Origin: Euryarchaeota archaeon UBA125
GTDB lineage: Archaea > Thermoplasmatota > Poseidoniia > Poseidoniales > Thalassarchaeaceae
Length of the DNA: 45,162 nucleotides
Assembly (NCBI GenBank): GCA_002502625.1
Contig: DAPV01000035.1
Location: 73,624-118,785, forward strand
Direction of reading: 5' to 3'
The number at the start of each line of letters is the position of its first letter. The first letter of the stretch is position 1. The notes below the pieces were generated by a model. That model saw nothing but the letters and a program-made list of their open reading frames with translations, did not search any database and was not told the DNA's origin. Below, piece after piece: positions 25,474 through 33,785 of this stretch. The position numbers and the translations under genes are program-made.

Positions 25474-27807
25474 TTATTCTTCAGAATCATTATTTTTCTT
25501 TCTTTGCAAAAATGATGGTGCCCACCAATTCAATGTCCCCATTAATCTCATTGTGGACGGTACTACCAGAGCGCGAACTAAAGTAGCATCAATGAAAATC
25601 GCAAGTGCTAAACCCAATCCAAATTGTTTGATTATAGCAACAGAGGCAAATATCTGTGCAGCAAATACTAGCATCATAATTAGTGCTGCTGCAGTAACTA
25701 ATCGGCCTGTCTTTTGAAGGCCATTTGCCACAGCTAATGTATTGTCTCCTGTTTTCTCCCACTCTTCATGTATTCGAGAAAGCATAAGCACCTCATAATC
25801 CATTGATAATCCAAATACAATACAGAATAACATTACAGGGGTAGTAGGATCTATAGGTTGGGGTGTAAAATTCATTATTTCATCTAATCCCCATCCTCCC
25901 TCTTGGAAAACAAATACTAGCATCCCAAAGGTTGCTGTAACACTCAACACATTCATGACAATTGCTTTGATTGGAATAATGACTGATCTAACTTGAATGA
26001 AGAGTAAGATACATGTTGAAATGAATATGAATGCGATAGATATTGGAAGGTTTTCGACTACTGCATCCAATACATCGAGGTTGTAAGCAACTAATCCTCC
26101 TATTATTATTGAATCCTTATCTACACCCATTATCTCAATATTGTTTGCTTCTCTATCTTGTCTCAAATCTTTAACAAAATCTCGGGCTTCGAGTGTGTTC
26201 CAATCATCAGAAAGTGTAACTAGTAAGTATGTGTGATTGGTTTTTTGGCTGATGAAACTCTCTCTGAGAACTTCCCTTTGAGCAGACTGAGCAGGAGGTA
26301 ATTCAGGAGCCAACCAAAATTGTACTGTTTGATTAGCATCTACATTTTGATCGAAGAATCCTGGAGCAATCACAGTTTGTACTTCTTCGCGTTGGACTAA
26401 TTCACTTGCAAAGGCGTGAACACTACGAAGATTTTCTTCTAACAGTACTTCTTCTGTATTCATTTCTATAATGATAAACATCGAATTATCTGTACTTTCA
26501 ACCCAGATAGATGACATTTCTTCTAATCCTTCTCTCGCCATATCATCTGGGGGGAGGGATCGGATGCTAGCAACGCCGTATTCTGCTTGCAAAAATGGTG
26601 TTCCTGCAGCAACAAGAAGTATCAAAATTGGTACTAAAATTGATAATGGTCTTTGCATTACATTCTTTGCAATCCAAGACCATAGACCATCGTCAGAAAC
26701 AGTATCTTTCATTCCAAATGGGATGCGAATAGCGTTAATTTTGGGGCCTAAAACAGCAAACAAAGCAGGAAGGAATACAACTGATGTGAGCATTGCCATT
26801 GATACACCTAAAGTTCCACCAATACCGAGTGATGGGGCACCAGTGTTTTCAAAAAATAGTAAACCTAGAAGACCTACAGCGACTGTTAATCCAGAGAAAA
26901 AGACGGCTCGACCGGCTGTTGCGGTTGTAATTGCAATTGCAATACGAATTTCGCGGCCGTTTGCTATTTCTTCTCTATATCGATAAATCATGAAGAGTGA
27001 ATAATCGATTGAAACTCCTAATCCTAACAAGGTAATGATGTTTGATGCGAAATTATTCACTGGAACTGATTCAAGTGTAGACAGCCAAATGGTAATACCC
27101 ATCGCACTAATTACAGTCAAGAACCCTACACCGAGAGGTAATATCCCAGCAACTAATGAGCCAAAGACTACTAGTAAAACGATACCAACAATTGGGGCAA
27201 CCCCTAATTCAGAATTAATTAAATCGTCTTTCAATCGAACATCAAAGGTAGTATCAACTGCCAAAGGGCCTGTTATCCATATCTCAAAATCGGGATCTTC
27301 TTCAATTGATCCAGTCATCGTCTTCCAATGTTCCATCATGAAGGATTTTGCCTCTGTTCTTGGTTGTGTAATTGTAACTAATGTTCGTGAAGTCTGGGAC
27401 GTTTCATTTACAAAATTTGATTTGTTGGCTTCGTCTACTTCCCATGAATAAGTAATAGAAACTGAACGTTCATCTCTAATGGGCTCAAGAATCGTACGAA
27501 CTGCATCCTGTATACGTTGATCATCATATGAAATTTCATGACGAACTAAGATGTAGAAAACTTCAGTATTCTCAGCATCAACTTCTCCAAAAGATTCCCC
27601 CATTATTCCAAAGGCATCGACAGATTCCATGTCTCCTTCGCCAAATGATTCGACCCAATCTGGTGTTAGAAGTACAGTTAACGACCCTAATGAGAAACAA
27701 ATGATGAGCACAGATGCAATTACTGTTTTCCGATAGTCATGAGCAATCAATCCCATTTTGAACAATGGTCTATCTTGAAGTAAATCAATATCAGAAATTG
27801 ACTCCAT
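25474..27807 (-). CDS. MMPL/RND-family membrane transporter
   Basis: The 777-residue protein has 12 predicted helices in the duplicated RND plan: helix 1 at about 28-47, an outside loop of about 150 residues, helices 2-6 at about 203-365, then the second half with its own large loop and five helices at the end. The repeat signatures GLGVSIDYSLFMIYRYREE (262-280) and FGLSMDYEVLMLSRIHEE (about 670-690) carry the Asp-Tyr pair used in proton coupling in MmpL and related exporters. Substrates are likely lipids or other hydrophobic molecules, but the sequence does not tell. An AT-rich inverted repeat lies 46-65 bases upstream. Confidence 0.93.
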   Translation of the reverse strand: MESISDIDLLQDRPLFKMGLIAHDYRKTVIASVLIICFSLGSLTVLLTPDWVESFGEGDMESVDAFGIMGESFGEVDAENTEVFYILVRHEISYDDQRIQDAVRTILEPIRDERSVSITYSWEVDEANKSNFVNETSQTSRTLVTITQPRTEAKSFMMEHWKTMTGSIEEDPDFEIWITGPLAVDTTFDVRLKDDLINSELGVAPIVGIVLLVVFGSLVAGILPLGVGFLTVISAMGITIWLSTLESVPVNNFASNIITLLGLGVSIDYSLFMIYRYREEIANGREIRIAIAITTATAGRAVFFSGLTVAVGLLGLLFFENTGAPSLGIGGTLGVSMAMLTSVVFLPALFAVLGPKINAIRIPFGMKDTVSDDGLWSWIAKNVMQRPLSILVPILILLVAAGTPFLQAEYGVASIRSLPPDDMAREGLEEMSSIWVESTDNSMFIIIEMNTEEVLLEENLRSVHAFASELVQREEVQTVIAPGFFDQNVDANQTVQFWLAPELPPAQSAQREVLRESFISQKTNHTYLLVTLSDDWNTLEARDFVKDLRQDREANNIEIMGVDKDSIIIGGLVAYNLDVLDAVVENLPISIAFIFISTCILLFIQVRSVIIPIKAIVMNVLSVTATFGMLVFVFQEGGWGLDEIMNFTPQPIDPTTPVMLFCIVFGLSMDYEVLMLSRIHEEWEKTGDNTLAVANGLQKTGRLVTAAALIMMLVFAAQIFASVAIIKQFGLGLALAIFIDATLVRALVVPSTMRLMGTLNWWAPSFLQRKKNNDSEE

Positions 27808-27852
27808 ATTAATAACTCAGAACAAGGGGTATTTGAATGAGTGTTAGAATGC

Positions 27853-27872
27853 AATAATTTGATTAAATTATT
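27853..27872. repeat. Perfect 8-bp inverted repeat between methyltransferase and MMPL genes
   Basis: The arms AATAATTT and AAATTATT are separated by GATT. The repeat overlaps the last bases of the methyltransferase stop codon and precedes the MMPL start. It could be a weak terminator hairpin or an operator. AT-rich palindromes arise by chance in such DNA. Confidence 0.4.
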
Positions 27873-28641
27873 ATTTAGATGCTACTACAATTACAGTAGC
27901 TCCATATTTTTGAGGGACACGGAGGCGTTTAGGGGACCCAATTGTTGAAAATAAACGATTAAATAACCTAGAAAAAATGTCCATTTTTTGAGAAACATCT
28001 GCCATTTGAATGGAGTTTATATTGTAACCTGCTGCGCTTAGAACACGTGTAATTGTATACGGAGAAAACCAAAAACGATGGTCGGAGTTTATTGTTTCAT
28101 TTCCTCTCTTCCAATGTTTCAAAACATTGTAATTGAAGGCATTAGGTACTGTGACAATTAGTTTATTGAATAATCCCCCATGTTCTGTTCTCAATTTGGA
28201 AAGAAATTGTACAGGATTATCTAAATGCTCTACAATTTCCCCCATAATCGCAAAATCAAAGGGAGCATCGTTAGCAAATGGGATTTTTTCTTGAGGAGTT
28301 GTAACAAGATTGACATTGTAAATATCTGACATGTTGTAATTCTGAATGAGGTGGTCAATTGAATCCTGATCTATATCTACTCCTACTACTTTCTCACAAA
28401 TATCAAGAAGAGCAGTATGTAAATGTCTTCCAGATTTGACTTTTTCATCGATTATTGGTAAATGATCTGTGCAACCAATATGCAAGACTTTCTTTCCGTG
28501 AACAATTTCACAAATTGTATCTTGGCGAGAGTTATGGGGTTCAGAAGGAAGGAAATCCAAATCAATTGAAAGTCCGGGACTGAACTCTTCACCTTCTATG
28601 TAAGAAAGGAAGACTGGGTCAGTGAAGAAGGGTTTTCCCAT
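27871..28641 (-). CDS. Class I SAM-dependent methyltransferase
   Basis: The 256-residue protein has the seven-strand methyltransferase order. Strand 1 is KKVLHIGCTDHLP (motif I with Asp and His where Gly is usual). Strand 2 is VVGVDID, and EIVEHLDNPVQFL is the motif of Methyltransf_11/23 type enzymes, followed by LIVTVPNAFN. Residues about 185-230 hold a Phe/Trp-rich lid (HRFWFSPYTITRVLSAAGY). Its place directly downstream of a glycosyltransferase gene (39 bases) suggests a role in sugar or glycolipid methylation. Acceptor unknown. Confidence 0.8.
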   Translation of the reverse strand: MGKPFFTDPVFLSYIEGEEFSPGLSIDLDFLPSEPHNSRQDTICEIVHGKKVLHIGCTDHLPIIDEKVKSGRHLHTALLDICEKVVGVDIDQDSIDHLIQNYNMSDIYNVNLVTTPQEKIPFANDAPFDFAIMGEIVEHLDNPVQFLSKLRTEHGGLFNKLIVTVPNAFNYNVLKHWKRGNETINSDHRFWFSPYTITRVLSAAGYNINSIQMADVSQKMDIFSRLFNRLFSTIGSPKRLRVPQKYGATVIVVASK

Positions 28642-28680
28642 GTTCGGAGATGGGCGGTATGGATTTCAACCCCTTGGGTG

Positions 28681-29916
28681 TCAAAGTTTTGAATGGAGAG
28701 AGTTGGCGTACTCTCTGGCATTCTTTTCGACATCGTACATTTCTCTCTGTCTATTGAGAGCTGCTGTTCGTCTCGATTCATTGTGTATATCCCATTCTTG
28801 CAAGACTGATGCAATTTCTTCTGGGCTAGGATTGGGGGGGAGGAGATGGCCGCATGTTGAATCTACAATTTCTGGATTGCCTCCAACATCTGTTGCTATT
28901 GCAGGGATGCCATATGAAAAACATTCTTGAATTGATGCTGGGACACCTTCAGATGTTGATACATTAACCAAAATATCCCATGGTTTGGATTCAAGTGTTG
29001 AGTGAATTTCAGAATGTGATTCAATAAACCCTGGAAGAGATACATCGATATTATCTGGCAAAGATGCTACTAATTCTTGTAATTCTTCCATACCTGGTCC
29101 TGTACCAAAATGAGTCCAATGTAAAGGACGGGATACGAAAGAGAGAGATCTTGCAATTAAATCTACACGCTTTACATCAACAATTCTTGACATAGAAATT
29201 ATTCTTAGGCACCCATCTTCAGAACGGTGAGGGGTTTGTTCGTGATTTGTAGTCCCCAACCTACCAACCACTATCTTCTCAGATGCTTTTGGATGTATAG
29301 ATTTCAGTGTATCTACTCCATCTTGAGATACGACATGTATTTCATCCGCATATCTCATTATTGTAGGTTGAAAGGGAATTGTTTTTCGGTTATCACGTGG
29401 AATAATATCCCCCCTGTGTGCTCGAGATATGAACCTAAGATGAGGGTTACGTCTCTTCAAATCTGAGGCTATGGATGCTGGCCTATTTAGCCAATATGCT
29501 GATACTGCTTGATATTCTTTGATATCTACTGCGGCTTCAATATACTTTGAAAAGTGTCTTGCATAAGCCGCTTCTCCAAGTGATTCGGAAATTGGTGTTG
29601 AATACTTATATCTCTCAATAAAGGAAGAAAAAATAAATGGTAAAGATAATGATAGTTTAGAAAATAAAGATAATTTCGGCCAAGTTTGTCGTGCTTGTTT
29701 CCACGTTTCTGATAAAATAGTTACATTTTCTGGAACTTCTCTCATCCCTCCTTCAATTTCTGATTCAAGATTTGTTGGTATTATTGCAACATAATCAAAA
29801 AAAGATGATGTGGTTTCCAATGTCGGGGTTACAAATGTCTCTTGAAGCCCTACTGGATAAAAATCAGTTAGCACCAAAACTTTTGAGGGTTTTGTACCAC
29901 TTTGGGGGGGTGCCAT
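28681..29916 (-). CDS. GT4-family glycosyltransferase
   Basis: The 411-residue protein has a GT-B fold typical of GT4 retaining transferases that build surface glycans. The N-terminal domain begins VLVLTDFYPVGLQETF. The C-terminal domain carries the nucleotide-sugar site: IISMSRIVDVKRVDLI, HFGTGPGMEELQELV, and the ENGLDPxE-like stretch WDILVNVSTSEGVPASIQEC with the conserved Glu pair, then GIPAIATDVGGNPEIV. A C7 run lies within codons 2-4, so the real start may be slightly downstream. It is followed by the methyltransferase gene on the same strand. Sugar donor unknown. Confidence 0.88.
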   Translation of the reverse strand: MAPPQSGTKPSKVLVLTDFYPVGLQETFVTPTLETTSSFFDYVAIIPTNLESEIEGGMREVPENVTILSETWKQARQTWPKLSLFSKLSLSLPFIFSSFIERYKYSTPISESLGEAAYARHFSKYIEAAVDIKEYQAVSAYWLNRPASIASDLKRRNPHLRFISRAHRGDIIPRDNRKTIPFQPTIMRYADEIHVVSQDGVDTLKSIHPKASEKIVVGRLGTTNHEQTPHRSEDGCLRIISMSRIVDVKRVDLIARSLSFVSRPLHWTHFGTGPGMEELQELVASLPDNIDVSLPGFIESHSEIHSTLESKPWDILVNVSTSEGVPASIQECFSYGIPAIATDVGGNPEIVDSTCGHLLPPNPSPEEIASVLQEWDIHNESRRTAALNRQREMYDVEKNAREYANSLHSKL

Positions 29917-29981
29917 AACATGGCTTCACCAATTGATAGATTTAGTTTCGTCGATAGTGGAGTAAAAACCATGGAAAAAAA

Positions 29982-31775
29982 TTAGTTTTCAGTTGGTTTT
30001 GGAACTTCAAGAATTGTAGAATTGGTACGATCTATAATTGGTAAAGTGAGCTCCGACATCGAGGGGAGAATGTGTAAGGTACATGCTGTACCGCACGCCG
30101 GAGCGAGGTAGTCTTCACCTGTATCTGTTAAAACCAAACGTATACCATGACCAGCAGGTAATATTGCGTCAATACCTTGGAATTCCATCATCATAGTAAC
30201 TTCCTCTCCAGGAATTACAGTTTGGGGTTCATACCCTCCAGCATGATATCGAACATCCATTGTGGCATGTCCAAGTCTTAATCCAGTCTCTAGATCTTGG
30301 ATTTCGATGAATACTTGACCCCCATCAAATGTAGGGACTGCGGCGAGATGAGCTGTTGGTAAACCAGAAATATGAATATCTGATTCAAGATTAATATCAG
30401 GACAATCGATTGTGATTACTTGCCCACCACCTACTACAGATACTCCTCCACCAACAAAAGCCCCATCATAATCACAATCACCGAGATCTACTGGTAATGG
30501 TTCTGAATCTGTTGGGGGCCAGATATTCTCGATTCTCCAGACACCATCATTACGCTGAATTTGGGCATTAGTGTCTGGCTTAGTGCCTCTATCTTGGAGA
30601 TAATATTCGAACCATTCGAACAAATCTTGGGCCCAGTCCCATCTTGTCATGTTTTCAAATGCTTCAGCCCCATATCCACTGTCGATATCATCGTGCTTTT
30701 GCCATTGGTCAGGGTAGTCGTGCCCCCATTGACCTAAGATTCCCCTAACGTCATAACCAGAATTAGCATAATCTGAATACCAATTTGTGCCTATTGGGCC
30801 CCCGAATACTTGGTGGGGATCTACATTCCAGTCTTGCATCCCTTGAACCCAGTAAATACTACCATTCCAATTGTTAAATGCCTTATCGATGTGGCTTCTT
30901 TCATCGTAATAGTTCGCCATATATGGGTCCATTTCCCCTCCAACATAAGTCACTGGACCTGCAAATAAACCTTCAGCTATATCTGGGCAGACATTATCTA
31001 AATCATCTTCATTATAATCTACAGTACTAGAAAAATAATTCATATGCATTACTTGTGAACGTGCTTCTGCACTTCCATTTTTATACAGTAAAGGATGGAG
31101 TGCGGTTGTTCCTGAAATTGGGACAATTGTCTTCAAATGTTCACTCCCCATGGCAGCAGCTTCCCATTGTGTTGCACCCTCATATGACTTTCCATAGAGT
31201 CCTACATTGCCATTACTCCATTCTTGTGTTCCCAACCATTCAACTGCGGAATGAATGCCGAGTCCTTCTCCAGCACCTCGATAGTCGAAGCATCCGCTGC
31301 TTTCCTCAGTTCCAAATACTGCTACTTGGGCAAGGGCATATCCATGAGGAACGAAATTTTCGAAAATAAACTCACCTCGTCCTGCACTGACGGTGTTTGT
31401 TGGGGTTGAGTCACTACCTTGTGGCCCGTATGAAAAATATGGGGAAATTATTGCAATTACTGGAACTTTTTCTCCAACCTCAGTGTTACTGGGAAGCCAA
31501 TAGGACAAATGTACTTCAGCAGAAGAGGGGCCAGATTCCCATACTTCTGACGTATCGACTGGAATCATTGCTTCTTGGACTGGAAGTGCTGTGTGTGGGC
31601 CTTGTTCTAGAGTGTAGCTGTATGTTCCAGTGGTATTCCATTCCAAAGTATGACGATCCCAAATAGAAGGATAAGTAGTTTGGTCTGACTCATTTGATAA
31701 ATTTTCTTCACCAAAACATCCAGAAAAACTTGCTCCAAGAAAGAGGATCATGAGTATCCATGCTCGTCCCTTCAT
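29982..31775 (-). CDS. Secreted lipoprotein, S15/CocE-type serine peptidase or acyl-esterase
   Basis: The 597-residue protein starts with a lipoprotein signal (SGC at 18-20, Cys20 lipidated), so it acts on the outer face. The alpha/beta-hydrolase catalytic domain has nucleophile Ser197 in GLYGKSYEGAT, an acid Asp315 in QGMQDWNVDPH and His352 in GQWGHDYP. A PepX-C beta domain follows (about 445-595), as in X-Pro dipeptidyl peptidases and cocaine esterase. Several outside Cys are present. It probably trims peptides or ester substrates from seawater organic matter. It lies among glycan genes but is not obviously part of that pathway. Confidence 0.88.
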   Translation of the reverse strand: MKGRAWILMILFLGASFSGCFGEENLSNESDQTTYPSIWDRHTLEWNTTGTYSYTLEQGPHTALPVQEAMIPVDTSEVWESGPSSAEVHLSYWLPSNTEVGEKVPVIAIISPYFSYGPQGSDSTPTNTVSAGRGEFIFENFVPHGYALAQVAVFGTEESSGCFDYRGAGEGLGIHSAVEWLGTQEWSNGNVGLYGKSYEGATQWEAAAMGSEHLKTIVPISGTTALHPLLYKNGSAEARSQVMHMNYFSSTVDYNEDDLDNVCPDIAEGLFAGPVTYVGGEMDPYMANYYDERSHIDKAFNNWNGSIYWVQGMQDWNVDPHQVFGGPIGTNWYSDYANSGYDVRGILGQWGHDYPDQWQKHDDIDSGYGAEAFENMTRWDWAQDLFEWFEYYLQDRGTKPDTNAQIQRNDGVWRIENIWPPTDSEPLPVDLGDCDYDGAFVGGGVSVVGGGQVITIDCPDINLESDIHISGLPTAHLAAVPTFDGGQVFIEIQDLETGLRLGHATMDVRYHAGGYEPQTVIPGEEVTMMMEFQGIDAILPAGHGIRLVLTDTGEDYLAPACGTACTLHILPSMSELTLPIIDRTNSTILEVPKPTEN

Positions 31776-31856
31776 AACTATGCGTCCAGACGGTTCCGAA
31801 TAAATGTATGATTAGTTTCAGCGAGTCCTCATCAACTATGGGTTCTTCGGAGAACC

Positions 31857-32876
31857 ATGGTTGTCATCGGAGTCATAGGAACTGGCTACTGGGGTAAAAA
31901 CCACGTTAGGACATTTTGTACTCTGAAAGAAGAGGGATTAATTGACAAAGTAATTGTTTGCGATTCTGATGAATCACGTGCTATTGAAATTGGTGAAGAA
32001 TTTGGATGTGAATATGCAACAGACCCTCAAGAATTGGTTTCGTTGGGTGTAAGTATGGTAACAATAGCTACCCCTACACCTAGTCATGCATCTCTTGCAA
32101 TAATGATGATGGAAATGGGACTTGATGTATTAGTTGAAAAGCCATTAGCCATGAATACAAAGGAAGCAAAGAGAGTAATAATGTGTGCAGAAAAAACAGG
32201 AAGATTACTATTAGTAGGTCATGTTTTTAGACATCATTCTGGCGTTAGAAAAGCCGCTGAACTAGTAAAGAATGGTAAGATAGGAAAAGTTAGACACATC
32301 ATTAGTGAAAGACTTGCAACTAGAGAACCAAGGCCAGATAATGGTGTGATTGCAGCACTTGGAATTCATGATTTTGATATTTGTTGTGATATTCTAAATG
32401 GAATAAACCTCAAGAAAATTGTTGGGGTGGCAACTGAGTCAAAAATTCCTGGAATTGAAGATCATGCTTCTTTGCAAATGATATTTCAAAATGATATTGT
32501 TGGATTCGTTGAATTGTCTTGGAGAAGTAGAATACGAGGAAAGGTACGCTCATTGCAAATTATTGGCACGGATGCAAGTATTTCTTTGGATTATCTTGAC
32601 CATAGTGGATTGTGGATACATTCACACCCGAATGATGGGCATGGTCAACAATTTGGTGGATTTGGTGCTGCTCCTCGAGAACGAATTGAAATTGTTAATG
32701 GAGAGCCGGCACTTACTGCTGAACTGAGAGATTTTGTTCTTCGTTCAACTGGTCAACGTACTGGTCCAACTTTGAATGGTGGAGATGTTGGAATAGATGG
32801 GATGAAAAGGGTCGAAATGGCTTTACTAGCTACTGGTTTTGGAGCGCAACTTAATTCCTCGATAGAAAATGAATAA
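31857..32876 (+). CDS. Gfo/Idh/MocA dehydrogenase, WbpB-like
   Basis: This 339-residue NAD-dependent sugar dehydrogenase has the Rossmann motif IGTGYWGKNH (7-16), VEKPLAMN (93-100, with Glu94-Lys95-Pro96) and IHDFDICCDI (170-179), the catalytic His region. Family members oxidise C3 of UDP-N-acetylglucosamine-type uronic acids (WbpB) among other substrates. The nearby hexapeptide acetyltransferase and DegT aminotransferase support that pathway. A CGGAG-type ribosome-binding sequence lies at about 31848-31852, five bases before the ATG. The GYD gene follows closely. Confidence 0.85.
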   Translation: MVVIGVIGTGYWGKNHVRTFCTLKEEGLIDKVIVCDSDESRAIEIGEEFGCEYATDPQELVSLGVSMVTIATPTPSHASLAIMMMEMGLDVLVEKPLAMNTKEAKRVIMCAEKTGRLLLVGHVFRHHSGVRKAAELVKNGKIGKVRHIISERLATREPRPDNGVIAALGIHDFDICCDILNGINLKKIVGVATESKIPGIEDHASLQMIFQNDIVGFVELSWRSRIRGKVRSLQIIGTDASISLDYLDHSGLWIHSHPNDGHGQQFGGFGAAPRERIEIVNGEPALTAELRDFVLRSTGQRTGPTLNGGDVGIDGMKRVEMALLATGFGAQLNSSIENE

Positions 32877-32901
32877 ATACATAATGAGTTTCGTTTATTT
32901 T

Positions 32902-33225
32902 ATGCCAAAATACATGTATTCTGGAAACTATACTGAAAAGGGTGCTGCTGGTCTATTGAAAGATGGTGGTAAGGCTCGTTATACTGAAGCAGAAAGAGTG
33001 ATCAATGAGATGGGTGGTTCTCTAGAATCATATTATTGGACATATGGATCTATGGATTTTTTCATGGTATTGGATTTGCCTTCTGAAGATGTTGCTATCA
33101 AATTCGCACTATTTGTTGGGGCTTCTGGTGTTTTTAGTGGTAATCTAACTCCATTGATTACAGTAGAACAAATGGACTCTGCACATGCTGCTGATTTACC
33201 TTCTATGAGATTACCTGGTGAATAA
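32902..33225 (+). CDS. GYD-domain protein
   Basis: The 107-residue product begins MPKYMYSGNYTEKGAAGLL and matches the GYD family (a small ferredoxin-like fold named for a Gly-Tyr-Asp motif) along its whole length, including ARYTEAERVINEMGG and ALFVGASGVFSGNLTPLIT. The longer frame from 32869 overlaps the dehydrogenase stop and is not needed. GYD proteins have no established enzymatic role. It follows the dehydrogenase gene by 25 bases and is tail-to-tail with the acetyltransferase gene, 1 base apart. Confidence 0.85.
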   Translation: MPKYMYSGNYTEKGAAGLLKDGGKARYTEAERVINEMGGSLESYYWTYGSMDFFMVLDLPSEDVAIKFALFVGASGVFSGNLTPLITVEQMDSAHAADLPSMRLPGE

Positions 33226-33226
33226 C

Positions 33227-33682
33227 TTAAATTCTACAAGCAGGGTTTCCTGCATAAGTTCCTGATTCTGAAATGTCTTTAGTGACAACTGCACCAGCTC
33301 CAATCACAACATTATCACAGATGTTTACTGGCATTATTGTTGCATTTGTTCCTATGCTTACATGGTTTCCAATAGTTGTTGATTTCCATTTAGATTGATC
33401 TCCTCTAGCCGGGCCACCTGAACTAAATGGGTCATTGATGAACATGGCTCCATGGCTAATGAAACAATCTTCACCAATTGTAACTAATTCACAAATGAAT
33501 GCATGTGATTGGATTCGTGTTCTAGCACCTATTGAAACATTTTTTTGAATTTCTACAAAGGGACCAATGAATACTGAATCTGAAATTGAACAGCCATAGA
33601 TATTGACTGGTTCAACAATAGTAACATCTTCACCAAAATCAACATCTACAATTCCACTAGATAGTCGACGTGGTTCACCCAT
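33227..33682 (-). CDS. Left-handed beta-helix acetyltransferase, WbpD-like
   Basis: The 151-residue protein consists of hexapeptide repeats along nearly its full length (VFIGPFVEI, VSIGARTRI, VTIGEDCFISHGAMFIND, VSIGTNATI, VVIGAGAVVTKDI, AGNPACRI). The ISHGAMFIND stretch and the GAGAVVTKD-AGNPA end match WbpD-type enzymes, which acetylate the 3-amino group of a UDP-amino-uronic acid using acetyl-CoA. It lies between the dehydrogenase and aminotransferase genes of the same proposed pathway. It is divergent from the DEAD-box helicase, and the shared upstream region holds an inverted repeat. Confidence 0.87.
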   Translation of the reverse strand: MGEPRRLSSGIVDVDFGEDVTIVEPVNIYGCSISDSVFIGPFVEIQKNVSIGARTRIQSHAFICELVTIGEDCFISHGAMFINDPFSSGGPARGDQSKWKSTTIGNHVSIGTNATIMPVNICDNVVIGAGAVVTKDISESGTYAGNPACRI

Positions 33683-33743
33683 GGGTGTGGGTAAAGGTCA
33701 AACTATTAGCGATTAGTGGTGTTCTATATTCAGAGGAATAAGT

Positions 33744-33759
33744 ATTGAGTTGTCTCAAT
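33744..33759. repeat. Perfect 6-bp inverted repeat in a divergent promoter region
   Basis: ATTGAG and CTCAAT are separated by TTGT in the 103-base gap between the acetyltransferase and the helicase, 27-42 bases before the helicase start. The position suits a repressor or activator site, although short palindromes occur by chance. Confidence 0.4.
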
Positions 33760-33785
33760 TCTACACTTACCATACTAAATAGAGA

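Noticed and set aside
29904..29911. G7T tract as proof that the glycosyltransferase starts downstream
   Set aside because: The ATG at 29916 gives a reasonable N-terminus, and the alternative TTG/GTG starts are not clearly better, so the annotated start was kept.
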